23,325 bases of DNA. It comes from DATJHM01 sp035493895. Its GTDB lineage: Bacteria > Chloroflexota > Ktedonobacteria > Ktedonobacterales > Ktedonobacteraceae. Every line of letters begins with the position of its first letter. Position 1 is the stretch's first letter. The position numbers and the translations under genes were made by a program. This document shows, one piece after another, positions 1 to 9,011 of the stretch. Location: positions 1 through 23,325 of the forward strand of contig DATJHM010000274.1 in assembly GCA_035493895.1 (NCBI GenBank). The letters run 5' to 3'. The notes below the pieces were generated by a model. That model saw nothing but the letters and a program-made list of their open reading frames with translations. It made no database searches and was not told where the DNA came from.

Positions 1-3000
1 ACGACGATTGCGCGCATGGCGGGCCACTGGCAGACGCTCTTAGAAGGGGTGCTTGTCGCTCCCGAAACATCGCTTGCTTCCCTCCCTCTCCTGACCGAGC
101 AAGAGCGTCACCAGCTTCTGGTCGCGTGGAACGAGCCTCAGATCGCGTATTTCGAGGGTCGCACTGTTCACGAACTGTTCGAGGCGCAGGTGGCGCGTAC
201 CCCCGATGCGTTAGCCGTCGTCTGCGAGGGGCAGCAGCTCACATATCGCGAGCTGAATCAGCAGGCCAATCAGCTCGCTCACTATCTACGCGAACTGGGC
301 GTTCAGGCGGAGGTGCCGATAGGCATTTGCGTCGAGCGCTCGTTAGCTATCGTCATCGGTCTTCTGGCTATTCTCAAAGCTGGTGGTGTCTATGTTCCTC
401 TGGACCCGACCTTCCCGGCTTCACGCACCGCCTTTATGATGGAAGATACTGGCATGCGCGTCTTGTTGACTCAAGAGCATCTCCTGGCAAGATTCCCCGA
501 ACCCCACCCACCTCTCGTTTGCCTGGATGCTCACGAGGCCATCATAAGCCAGCAGCCTGCGACGAACCCGACTCCAATTGCCAGAGGAGAGCATCTGGCC
601 TATATCATTTACACTTCGGGCTCCACGGGGCTGCCCAAAGGGGTGCTGGTTGAGCACCATGCTCTTGCCTCTCATTGTGGAGCCATCATACAGACCCAGG
701 AACTGAACGCTGATGACGCTGCGTTACAGTTTAGTGCGTTTACCTTTGATGCCTCTTTGGAGCAAATGCTTCCACCTCTGCTGGTCGGGGCGAAGTTGCT
801 GCTACGTGGGCCGGAAGTCTGGTCGCCGTCTGATTTACTGCGGCAGGTGAAAGAGCATCAGCTTACCGTTCTTTCTCTGTCCTGCGACTACTGGTATGAG
901 GTAATATCGGCGTGGGCCGCTGTCCCCGCGCAGATGGAGGGCCTGCGACTCCGGCTCGTGGTTGCCGGAGGTGATCGGCTTCCACCTGAGGCTGTACAGT
1001 TGTGGCGGCAATCTCCACTGCATTGCGGACGGTTGTTCAACATCTACGGTCCTACGGAAGCTACGATCGGGGCTACCATCTTCGATATTCCGCGTCAGAT
1101 TGAACCGGAACAACTCGCAACCAGTATCCCCATTGGTCGTCGTTTGCCCGATCGTACCGTCTATATTCTGGATAAATCCGGTCAACCTGTGCCGGAGGGG
1201 ATCGTAGGCGAACTGTATATCGGGGGTGGACATCTCGCTCGTGGCTATCTCAATCGCCCTGAATTGACTGCGGAACGCTTCGTGAAGGACCCTTTTAGCC
1301 CGCAGCCGCAGGCAAGGCTCTACAAAACCGGTGATCTGGTGCGCTACTTGCCTGGTGGTAGCATTGAATTTCTCGGGCGCATCGACCATCAGGTGAAGAT
1401 TCGCGGCTACCGTATCGAATTGGGCGAGATAGAGGCCGCAATCAAGCAGCATTCCAGTGTGCATCAGGCGTTAGTGATGGTGCGTGAAGATACGCCGGGG
1501 GTCAAACGTATCGTTGCATATGTGGTGCCACAACCTGCCCGGGAAACCGCCGAGCTTGTAGCGCAACTACGTCGTCAGCTCAAAGAAGGTTTGCCCGGCT
1601 ACATGCTCCCTGCGGCCTTTGTCCTGCTCCAGGCATTCCCTCTGAATACTAACGGGAAGATTGATCGTCAGGCGCTACCTCTTCCCGATTACCGGACAAG
1701 CGAGCGTCAGGAGCCATTTGTGGCCCCACGCACGGCAGCGGAAGAAATTGTGGTTGGTATTCTGGTGGCAGTACTGGGCATTGAGCAGATCAGTGTTGAC
1801 GATGACTTTTTTGCCCTGGGTGGTCATTCGCTCCTGGCGATGCAGGTGACCTCACGCATTCAAGCATTGCTGCATGTTAACATTCCTCTGCAACGCTTTT
1901 TTGCGCTCCCTACTGCGGCAGGTCTGGCAGCAGCCATCTCCAGTTTACAGGAGTCGCCTGCTTCGTCTGATCAACCAATCCTGCGTCGACTGGAACGGGA
2001 GGCGTACCGTCTACCGTCAACTGAAGCCGGATCAGCGCTGGAGCCGGGGTATGCATACCCGGTCTCTCTGACGCAAGAAGGACTCTGGTTCCTCCATCAG
2101 TTGGAGCCAGAGAGCACGGCCTATAATGTCTACAGTGTCTTGCGCATAGGGAAGGCGCTTGAGGTCGAGACGCTTGAACGCAGCCTCAATACGCTTGTGG
2201 ATCGTCACGAGGCATTACGGACGATCTTTAGGACCCGGGATGGCAAACCGGTGCAGGTGATTACTCCCACCCTGAAGCTCATCCTCCCAGCTCTTGAGTT
2301 ACAATATCTGCCCCCGGCTGAGCGGGAGGCGGAGGCGCGCCGCCTGGCGAGCATCGAGGCATGCCGTCCCTTTGATCTTGCGAAGGGGCCGTTGCTCCGC
2401 GCTCTGTTGTTGCGTCTGGCCCCCGAGGAGTCCCTGTTGCTCCTGACTGTGCATCATATCGTTTTCGATGGCTGGTCGCTGAATGTGCTTTTATCTGAAT
2501 TGAGCAGTCTGTACGAAGCCTTTGCGCGCAAGCAACCCTCGCCACTACCAGATCTCGCGCTCCAATATTCCGATTTCTCGGTCTGGCAGCGGGAACTGCT
2601 GCAAGGTGAACGGCTCGCCGCGCAGCTCGGCTATTGGGAGCGATTGCTGGCGAACGGCCCGGAGATTCTGGAACTGCCGTTTGCGCGCCCCCGCCCGGCC
2701 TCACCCACGACGCAAGGCACTACCTATCTCCTCACTCTCTCCAGAACGCTGACTGCTGAACTCGAGCACCTGAGCCAGATACTGGGGGTCACGCTGTATA
2801 TGACGCTGATCGCTGCGTTCCAGACTCTGCTCTATCGCTACGTCGGGCAGGAAGATCTCGTGATTGGCACGGTTGCCGCTAACCGCACGCTGCCCGAGAC
2901 CGAGGCGCTGGTGGGCTTTTTCGTCAACACGCTGGCACTGCGTACCGATCTCTCGGGCGATCCCAGTTTTACATCCTTGCTCACGCGTGTGCGCGAGGTA

Positions 3001-6000
3001 GTGCTGGCGGCGCAGGCTCACCAGGAGTTGCCTTTTGCTTCCCTGGTCAAAGCGATTCAGCCTGGACGACAGGCCGGGCGCAATCCGCTCTTCCAGGTAA
3101 TGATGAGCTTTGATGCCCCGGTCACGGGTCTGGCGGATGGCTGGGAGCCAATCGATCTGGGAAACCTGACTGCGACCGCTCAGTTCGATCTCTCTCTGGA
3201 GGTGCTGGAAGGCGCGGAGGGATTGCGTTGTCGCTTTGAGTATTCTACTGATCTCTTTGATGAGGCAACGATCATCCGCCTGGCTGACCACTGGCAAACG
3301 TTGCTGGCTGGCATTGCGGCCGATCCCCGGCAGCCGTTGTCTACCCTGCCCCTGCTGTCGGAAGAGGAACGCCACCAGGTAGTCGTCGCGTGGAATGCCA
3401 CTCAGCAGATGCAGTATCCGTTGGAGCAGAGCCTGTCTCAGCTCTTCGAGGCTCAGGTGGCGCGAACTCCTCAGGCGGTGGCCGTCATCTGTGAGCACGA
3501 GCAGTTGAGCTATCAGGAATTAAACGCTCGTGCTAACCGTCTTGCACATCAATTGCGTGCGCGCGGCGTCGGACCGGAGAAACTTGTGGCCTTGCTGAGT
3601 GAAAGGGGCATTCCTTTCCTGGTTTCTGTGCTGGCTGTCTTCAAAGCAGGAGGAGCCTATCTTCCTCTCGATCCTCACCATCCGTCTGCAAGGTTACGTC
3701 AGGTCATCGAACACAGCCGCTGTAGCTTTGTTCTGGCGACTCCTGAGTTCGTACCGACGCTGACGCATCTGTTGGCGGAAGTATCGGCTACACTGCGTCC
3801 AGCCGTTTTCTCCTTTGAGGAGATGGGGCAGGTAGAGCAACGTGGGGAGAATCTCTCTGTCTATGGCACGCCGCACGATCTTGCCTATGTGATCTATACC
3901 TCTGGCTCCACTGGCAAGCCCAAGGGGGCGATGGTTGAGCAACGAGGGATGATGAATCATCTGTATGCCAAGATCGATGCGCTCTCCTTGACTGCTGGCG
4001 ATAAGGTGGCACAAACGGCCTCTCAGTGTTTTGATATCTCTGTGTGGCAGTATCTGGCCGCGCTGCTTGTTGGCGGGAGCGTGCAGATCTACCCCGATGA
4101 GGTGGCCCATAATCCTGTGCAGTTGCTTACCCGGGTCGAGCAGCAGCAGGTCTCGATTCTCGAAACGGTACCCTCCTTGCTGCGAGCGATGTTGGACGCA
4201 GACCAGATCGAAGGTGCTGATAGACCACCTCTGCTAGCCTTACGCTGGTTGATTCCGACCGGGGAGGCGCTCCCGGTGGAGCTGTGCCGACGCTGGCTGC
4301 GTATCTATCCTCATGTGCCTCTGCTCAATGCGTATGGTCCAACCGAATGCTCCGACGATGTGACGCATTATCCCATCTATGAAGCGCCAGATGAGACAAG
4401 AAGTACTATTCCAATCGGCCGGGCCATCCCGAATATGCGGCTTTATGTGCTGGATCGCCACCTGGAGCCCCTGCCTTTGGGGGTGAGCGGAGAGCTGTAT
4501 GTTGGAGGTGTCGGCGTCGGACGAGGATATCTTGGCGATGAGCGGCGCACTGCGGAAGCATTTGTGCCTGATCCTTTTGTGCCTGATGACGATGCTCATC
4601 TTTATAAGACGGGCGATCTGGCGCGTTTCCTTCCAGATGGGAATATTGAGTTCCTGGGACGACTGGACTTCCAGGTGAAACTGCGCGGCTTTCGCATCGA
4701 ACTGGGCGAGATCGAGGCTGTCCTCGACCAGCATCCGGCTGTGGAGCAGGCGGTGGTTATGGCGCGGGAAGATACGCCGGGGGAGCAGCGACTGGTGGCA
4801 TATGTGCAGGTGCGCAAGGCGCAGAGCGTTCCTGCGACGGAGTTGAAGGCCCATGTGATGAGCCGTGTCCCGGTGTATATGGTGCCATCTGCGTTCCTTA
4901 TGCTGGAGAATCTGCCGCTAACAGCCAATGGGAAGGTCGATCGACGGGCGCTTCCGGCACCTGAACCAGGCAGGAGCGCGGTCGAAGAGAACTATGTGGC
5001 ACCGAGATCGCCAATCGAGCAGCAGATAGCGCAGGTGTGGGAAGAATTGCTGGGCGTGCATCCCATCGGCATCAAGGACGACTTTTTTGAACTGGGCGGC
5101 GACTCATTGCTGGCCGTACAGCTATTTGATCGCATGGCGCAGGTGGGTGGCAAGAAACTGCCGCTCTCGGCCCTCTTTGCTGGCGCAACCATTGAACATC
5201 TGGCGAACGATTTCACCGTGCAGCATACTCCAACCAGCTCACCCGCAAAAACTGGTCGTGCGCCGCTGGTAGAGGTTCAGAAGGGTGGCTCTCTGCCTCC
5301 ATTTTTCTATTTGCATGGAGAGTGGAAGGGTGGGGGACTCTATAGCCGGGAACTGGCGCGCCACCTGGGGCCAGAGCAGCCGTTTTATCTGCTCGAACCA
5401 TATATATTTGACGGTCTGACCACTCTGCCCTCCTTTGAGGAGATGGCAACGGCGCATCTTGAGGCGATGCGTACCATCCAGCCGGAGGGTCCGTATTTCC
5501 TGAGTGGCTATTGTAACGGGGCGCTACTGGCCTACGAGATGGCGCGGCAACTCCTGGCACAGGGGCAGACGGTTGGCCTGTTGCTCTTGATGGACCCGGA
5601 TTTTCCTGCCCGTCATGGATGGGTCCGTCAGGGCATCGGTCGCTTTTGCAACGTGCTGCACATTGGACCTGAGAAGCAATTTGTCTCGTTTGTCGGCTTG
5701 CAGCATATATACCGGTATCTGCGTTTTGCCCACTACAGACTGCCGATAGATGCGGAGATCCAGGGAAACAGCAAGCGGCGCAAAACGGGTCCGGCGGCTC
5801 TGGGCCAGAGGCTGAAGGCCCTGCTGCCGAAGGTCGAGCTGCTCCGCTGGGATTGGTCAAACATCTATGACTGGCTGGTGGCAAACTACACACCAGGTCT
5901 CTATCCGGGCAGAATCACGTTCTTCTGGACGAGCGAAGAGCCGCACCGCTCGGATGGCTGGCAGAAAGTGATGGAAGCCAAGAAAGGGGAGATAGAGGTG

Positions 6001-6120
6001 TATATGAATCCAGGTAATCACATCAGTGGCCGCACGGAGTATCTCCCCGTTCTGGCGGAACGCCTGCGCGTCTGCCTCAAGAAGGCGCAAGCAGCGAGCC
6101 AATCGCTCACCGATCATTGA
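1..6120 (+). CDS. Non-ribosomal peptide synthetase, C-terminal part (C-end, A-T-C-A-T-TE); 5' truncated by window edge
   Basis: Terminal two modules of an assembly-line NRPS. The frame is open to base 1, and the first residues (ARMAGHWQTLL) match the end of a condensation domain, so the gene starts upstream. Numbering is from the ATG at 16. A1 spans about 45-560, with the P-loop-like motif YTSGSTGLPKG near 199 and A10 lysine K548. T1 carries its phosphopantetheine serine at S605 (LGGHS). The C domain spans about 676-1110, with HHIVFDG at 813-819. A2 spans about 1136-1650 (YTSGSTGKPKG near 1294, K1640). T2 has S1697 (LGGDS). The thioesterase spans about 1755-2020, with nucleophile motif G-Y-C1833-N-G and likely catalytic H2002. 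No epimerase or methyltransferase domain is seen. By alignment to GrsA from memory, pocket residues read DAESVAIIG(K) for A1 and DIWEITADD(K) for A2; I do not assign substrates. The TE should release the peptide by hydrolysis or cyclisation. No tailoring gene is clearly linked downstream. Confidence 0.97.
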   Translation, partial: TTIARMAGHWQTLLEGVLVAPETSLASLPLLTEQERHQLLVAWNEPQIAYFEGRTVHELFEAQVARTPDALAVVCEGQQLTYRELNQQANQLAHYLRELGVQAEVPIGICVERSLAIVIGLLAILKAGGVYVPLDPTFPASRTAFMMEDTGMRVLLTQEHLLARFPEPHPPLVCLDAHEAIISQQPATNPTPIARGEHLAYIIYTSGSTGLPKGVLVEHHALASHCGAIIQTQELNADDAALQFSAFTFDASLEQMLPPLLVGAKLLLRGPEVWSPSDLLRQVKEHQLTVLSLSCDYWYEVISAWAAVPAQMEGLRLRLVVAGGDRLPPEAVQLWRQSPLHCGRLFNIYGPTEATIGATIFDIPRQIEPEQLATSIPIGRRLPDRTVYILDKSGQPVPEGIVGELYIGGGHLARGYLNRPELTAERFVKDPFSPQPQARLYKTGDLVRYLPGGSIEFLGRIDHQVKIRGYRIELGEIEAAIKQHSSVHQALVMVREDTPGVKRIVAYVVPQPARETAELVAQLRRQLKEGLPGYMLPAAFVLLQAFPLNTNGKIDRQALPLPDYRTSERQEPFVAPRTAAEEIVVGILVAVLGIEQISVDDDFFALGGHSLLAMQVTSRIQALLHVNIPLQRFFALPTAAGLAAAISSLQESPASSDQPILRRLEREAYRLPSTEAGSALEPGYAYPVSLTQEGLWFLHQLEPESTAYNVYSVLRIGKALEVETLERSLNTLVDRHEALRTIFRTRDGKPVQVITPTLKLILPALELQYLPPAEREAEARRLASIEACRPFDLAKGPLLRALLLRLAPEESLLLLTVHHIVFDGWSLNVLLSELSSLYEAFARKQPSPLPDLALQYSDFSVWQRELLQGERLAAQLGYWERLLANGPEILELPFARPRPASPTTQGTTYLLTLSRTLTAELEHLSQILGVTLYMTLIAAFQTLLYRYVGQEDLVIGTVAANRTLPETEALVGFFVNTLALRTDLSGDPSFTSLLTRVREVVLAAQAHQELPFASLVKAIQPGRQAGRNPLFQVMMSFDAPVTGLADGWEPIDLGNLTATAQFDLSLEVLEGAEGLRCRFEYSTDLFDEATIIRLADHWQTLLAGIAADPRQPLSTLPLLSEEERHQVVVAWNATQQMQYPLEQSLSQLFEAQVARTPQAVAVICEHEQLSYQELNARANRLAHQLRARGVGPEKLVALLSERGIPFLVSVLAVFKAGGAYLPLDPHHPSARLRQVIEHSRCSFVLATPEFVPTLTHLLAEVSATLRPAVFSFEEMGQVEQRGENLSVYGTPHDLAYVIYTSGSTGKPKGAMVEQRGMMNHLYAKIDALSLTAGDKVAQTASQCFDISVWQYLAALLVGGSVQIYPDEVAHNPVQLLTRVEQQQVSILETVPSLLRAMLDADQIEGADRPPLLALRWLIPTGEALPVELCRRWLRIYPHVPLLNAYGPTECSDDVTHYPIYEAPDETRSTIPIGRAIPNMRLYVLDRHLEPLPLGVSGELYVGGVGVGRGYLGDERRTAEAFVPDPFVPDDDAHLYKTGDLARFLPDGNIEFLGRLDFQVKLRGFRIELGEIEAVLDQHPAVEQAVVMAREDTPGEQRLVAYVQVRKAQSVPATELKAHVMSRVPVYMVPSAFLMLENLPLTANGKVDRRALPAPEPGRSAVEENYVAPRSPIEQQIAQVWEELLGVHPIGIKDDFFELGGDSLLAVQLFDRMAQVGGKKLPLSALFAGATIEHLANDFTVQHTPTSSPAKTGRAPLVEVQKGGSLPPFFYLHGEWKGGGLYSRELARHLGPEQPFYLLEPYIFDGLTTLPSFEEMATAHLEAMRTIQPEGPYFLSGYCNGALLAYEMARQLLAQGQTVGLLLLMDPDFPARHGWVRQGIGRFCNVLHIGPEKQFVSFVGLQHIYRYLRFAHYRLPIDAEIQGNSKRRKTGPAALGQRLKALLPKVELLRWDWSNIYDWLVANYTPGLYPGRITFFWTSEEPHRSDGWQKVMEAKKGEIEVYMNPGNHISGRTEYLPVLAERLRVCLKKAQAASQSLTDH

Positions 6121-6350
6121 ACCGATCGATGGTTTTGCTGACGGGTGAACCCATAGGCTTGCGGAGAATGCGCGTCTCCTGAGCCTGGGCGAAAAGGATG
6201 GCTAACTACGTGGAGCATTTATGTCGCTCGCCATCTTGATGAGGAAGCATAGTTTTGCAGAAAAACTTCAGTTAAAGTGAAATCGTCTATCTGCCGAGAT
6301 TGAAGCCTTTCTTTCTTTCTTATCTAGCCTCGATATGTATCTGCATCTGC
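6121..6350. other. Intergenic region between convergent NRPS and HAF genes
   Basis: No credible gene. It holds a short stem (GGAGA at 6163-6167, TCTCC at 6175-6179) without a T-run, so it is only a weak terminator candidate for the NRPS transcript. It also holds copy 1 of the dispersed repeat at 6195-6280. Nothing else recognisable was found. Confidence 0.6.
6195..6280 (+). repeat. Dispersed hairpin-plus-core repeat, copy 1
   Basis: The conserved core at 6223-6280 contains GAAGCA, TTTTGCAG and AAAAACTTCA, and aligns almost without gaps to 21268-21328 and 23028-23085. Directly upstream, AGGATGGC (6195-6202) can pair with GCCATCTT (6230-6237), allowing one G-T wobble. The string GGCTAACTACG at 6200-6210 is shared with copy 2. 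It carries no ORF. It may be the end of a degraded insertion sequence, a MITE, or a structured RNA or intergenic element. The orientation given is arbitrary but the same for all three copies. Confidence 0.6.
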
Positions 6351-7403
6351 TTACGACTTGATCGCAAGCAATCCGTCGGTATTGCCCCTACTATCGACGT
6401 AGAAGCCGACCAGGTCTGCTTTGTCATTGAGCCCGTTGATGGTAGTGGTTCCAATCCCCAGCGGGTCGTCGATGGTCTGCCACTGGGCATGATGCAAGGG
6501 ATTGGATAACAGAAAACCATGCATCTGGGCCGCGTTGCCCTTGCCCACCGTATAGCTACCCACAATCTAGTCATTGCTATTGATGCCCAGGAATGTCGTG
6601 CCCGTTACGTGCGCAATGCCCGGGTAGTCGAACACGCTGACTCTGCTCTCTTTCAACAAAAAGCCATGCATCGTGCCGCTGGCATCCGTGTAGCTACCCA
6701 CCACATCACCATCGTTATTAATGCCTGTTGCCATCGCACTGACCGCACCGGGGATGCTTGCAGTCGGGATTTCGCTGAATTTGCCCTTATTCTGATCTAA
6801 TGTATAGGCATGATCGTTACCTTTGCTGTCGGTATAGAAGCCTACTGCGATTCCCTTATCGTTGAGGCCGAGCAACTGATTGACCTGTACGCCGTTGGAT
6901 GTTCCCGTGTGTGGGTCCTTATAGGAAGTGAAGCCCCCCTGCCACTGGACAAAACCGAAGTTGTTGCCTATGCTATCCACCCAGAAGCCTGCCGTGTAAT
7001 CGGCGTTGTTGAGATCTGTGACCTGAGTTTGGACGGAACCAGGGAAGTTCTCACTGGTGTAATTCCCCTGATCATACAGCGGGGAGAGGGTGTAGCCCTT
7101 GTTCGCGCGCAGCATCCCATTGACGATCATCCCACTGCCAAAGTAGCCAGCGATCACGCCATGCTTGTTGATGCCGAGCAACTGATTAAAGGTCAGATCC
7201 GCGCTGTCATTGAGGGTGAGAAACTGATACGGCATGTGAGGGGAGGTGGCGCTCCCCGACGTATGGATGAAGCTCGGATCGAGGGATGATACTGATGCTG
7301 TGGTCGCTGCAACGGCTGTGCCGTCTGTCATTATGAGTAGGAGGAGTCCCAGGATGGTGGTCACGATCAGCAGGTAAGTGGTCTCTCGATAGAGATGAAA
7401 CAT
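6351..7403 (-). pseudogene. Secreted HAF-repeat protein with an in-frame amber stop
   Basis: Start ATG at 7403 is chosen because AAGGAG lies 7 nt upstream; a longer reading to 7442 lacks this. The N-terminus has a Sec-type signal (hydrophobic run YLLIVTTILGLLLLI, possible cleavage after AVA), so the product is exported. The body consists of six repeats of the form 'GINxxGxxVGxYxDxxGxxHGFLL', typical of the HAF extracellular repeat family, whose function is unknown. The first frame ends at TAG (6567-6569) inside the fifth repeat (GINSND-stop-IVGSY). The very same frame then continues with the rest of repeat 5 and repeat 6 to a TAA at 6351. A single CAG-to-TAG change explains this, since GIN.NDQIVG is the usual repeat sequence. 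Without readthrough the product is 278 aa; with it, 350 codons. A recent pseudogene, an amber readthrough or a sequencing error are all possible. Confidence 0.8.
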
Positions 7404-7799
7404 GATATATCTCCTTGTACGTTTTGTTTCACACCCCTGCACAATTTCACGAGCCGCAGAAGTGCTGATTTTGCCAATAAAGTAATGGTGAGAGCGCCTT
7501 GCCTCTTTTTCAGTATACGTACATGCTGAACAAGGATCGTTCGCTTGACCGTCCTCTTTCGACTCCCTGGCAAAAAACAGGAAAGGGACAACATCAGCTT
7601 CTAAAAATGCCTGGCAGCTGTTGCTGGTCTGATCCCTTCCCCTGGCTATTCGGTTTTCACGAAATGTTTTATGTGTTTGTGCTCATCGGGAGCATGGCGT
7701 TTGCGATCGTGGCGTGTATATGGGGGTAAATTTCATCCTCTCCAAACAACAGAGAGCTTTCCTTACTTTCTTATCTCCCTGTTTTGAATGTACCATTGA
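7404..7799. other. Intergenic region between the HAF gene and the TPR gene
   Basis: This stretch should contain the promoter of the minus-strand HAF gene (right of 7403), but I could not pick a convincing -35/-10 pair. It also contains the hemolysin III remnant at 7631-7729. The weak stem CTCTCC/GAGAG near 7738-7755 lies downstream of the TPR gene and has no convincing T-tract. No other gene is seen. Confidence 0.5.
7631..7729 (+). pseudogene. C-terminal remnant of a hemolysin III family (YqfA/HlyIII) membrane protein
   Basis: This short stretch encodes DPFPWLFGFHEMFYVFVLIG and then SMAFAIVACIWG before a stop codon at 7727-7729. It matches the last transmembrane segment of hemolysin III family proteins, which usually end in a 'P(D/N)P(F/W)P..FGFHE(I/L)FH.FVL.GS..(F/H)' pattern. 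The conserved second His is Tyr here. A full-length family member has about 200 residues and seven membrane segments; nothing upstream in any frame resembles the missing part, and there is no RBS-preceded start. It therefore looks like a decayed gene end left after a rearrangement. Family recognition is from memory of the motif. Confidence 0.55.
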
Positions 7800-8972
7800 T
7801 TACCTGCGTAATAAACCGAAGAAGACACGTGGTTGCAGCAAACCAGACGTATAGACCAACTTACAGGTAGGGATAAGCAACTTCCCTGCTCGCAGCCAAT
7901 GAAAATGGCGTATATAGAGGCGCAGCAACACGAGCGAGACCGCAATAACCCTGCGTACATTGCCTATCTCTTTGTAGATAGCGAGCGTTACTTCTAGCAG
8001 ACGTATTGCCTCTAATGGCTGTTTCAGGTGTACATAAAGGATAGCTTTAGAGAAGATTGTCTGTGCCTTCGCTGATTTGTCATCAAATTGCTCCTTTTCA
8101 AACGTTTTCAAGATCTCATTGTAGATCTGCATTGCCAGGCTATAGTTTCCTGACGCAACTTCCAACTCGCCAAGCAAGCGTTTCGTCGCAATTTCCCTGC
8201 GGATAATGCCTGCTTGTTGTACGCGTTGCAGGCTCTCTTCCAGGTATCCTCGCGCCTTCTCTAACTGTTTTTGTTGCAATGCGGCTTCACCAAGAAAATA
8301 GAGACATTGTCCTATCATCGCTATCTCGTCTGTGCCTGCTAGAAGCGCCAGACTTTCTTCGACGAAGATTACTGCTTGCTGGATATTTCCCTGATCGCGT
8401 GTGAGGAGCGCTAAAACATAGAGGGGATGTGCCAGCCAGATTTCCAGGTGTAATTGCCGTGCTTCATCCATCGTTGATTGACTTAATTGCCGTGCTTCAT
8501 TTGTTCTTCCTTGTGCTCGTACCACCATTGAGCGCATATGTCGGCTCTTCAGTGCCCATTCAGGCTGATCCAGGCTACGATAGATATGTTCACTCTTTTG
8601 ATAAAGTTGTTCTGCTTCTCGATAGTCCCCCTGTTGATTGAGAATATCAGCGTGATCATGGGTCCAGCGTGCTTCATTAAAACGATCTTCGTGTGCTTTT
8701 GCAGCCTCCTCAACCCACGCATTCAAAGAAAGGCTATAGTGCCAGTAGCCACGCAGATCGAAGAACGATTGTAGCGCTTCACGAAAAGCTATCAGGCGTT
8801 CCCAATCTTGTTGTGCGTAACACTGCCATATATCCTCCCAGAAAAGTTCCACATCTTTTTCTAGTGACGGATAATTCTTTGACTCCCTTTGAGCACGTGC
8901 CAGACGGTGCGTGAGAGCAATATTTGCTACATGCGCAGCGAATTGTTGTGCTTTTGCCTGTTTTTCGTTCAT
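7800..8972 (-). CDS. TPR-repeat protein, partner of the upstream HTH/NB-ARC ATPase
   Basis: A 390-aa soluble helical protein. From about residue 95 to 345 it carries repeated TPR-like helix pairs, such as 'GDYREAEQLYQKSEHIYRSL', 'GNIQQAVIFVEESLALL', 'KQLEKARGYLEESLQRV' and 'GNYSLAMQIYNEILKTF'. TPR arrays bind proteins or peptides and form the sensor end of many STAND regulators. The gene starts 39 bp after the stop of the NB-ARC gene on the same strand, with AGG close to the ATG, so the two are almost certainly co-transcribed. The pair resembles a single HTH-NB-ARC-TPR protein split into two genes. No catalytic motif is seen. The C-terminal 40 residues (Arg/Leu-rich) show no repeat. The exact function is unknown. 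Confidence 0.85.
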   Translation of the reverse strand: MNEKQAKAQQFAAHVANIALTHRLARAQRESKNYPSLEKDVELFWEDIWQCYAQQDWERLIAFREALQSFFDLRGYWHYSLSLNAWVEEAAKAHEDRFNEARWTHDHADILNQQGDYREAEQLYQKSEHIYRSLDQPEWALKSRHMRSMVVRAQGRTNEARQLSQSTMDEARQLHLEIWLAHPLYVLALLTRDQGNIQQAVIFVEESLALLAGTDEIAMIGQCLYFLGEAALQQKQLEKARGYLEESLQRVQQAGIIRREIATKRLLGELEVASGNYSLAMQIYNEILKTFEKEQFDDKSAKAQTIFSKAILYVHLKQPLEAIRLLEVTLAIYKEIGNVRRVIAVSLVLLRLYIRHFHWLRAGKLLIPTCKLVYTSGLLQPRVFFGLLRR

Positions 8973-9011
8973 GGGTTACCTGATAGTATCTGGTAGTTGC
9001 CAGCGAAATGT

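Noticed and set aside
6163..6179. Intrinsic terminator of the NRPS gene
   Set aside because: Only a 5-bp stem without a T-run; too weak to call as a feature of its own.
6300..7289. Plus-strand ORFs (69, 93 and 159 aa) opposite the HAF gene
   Set aside because: Shadow frames of the repetitive HAF gene, with no RBS and no recognisable motif.
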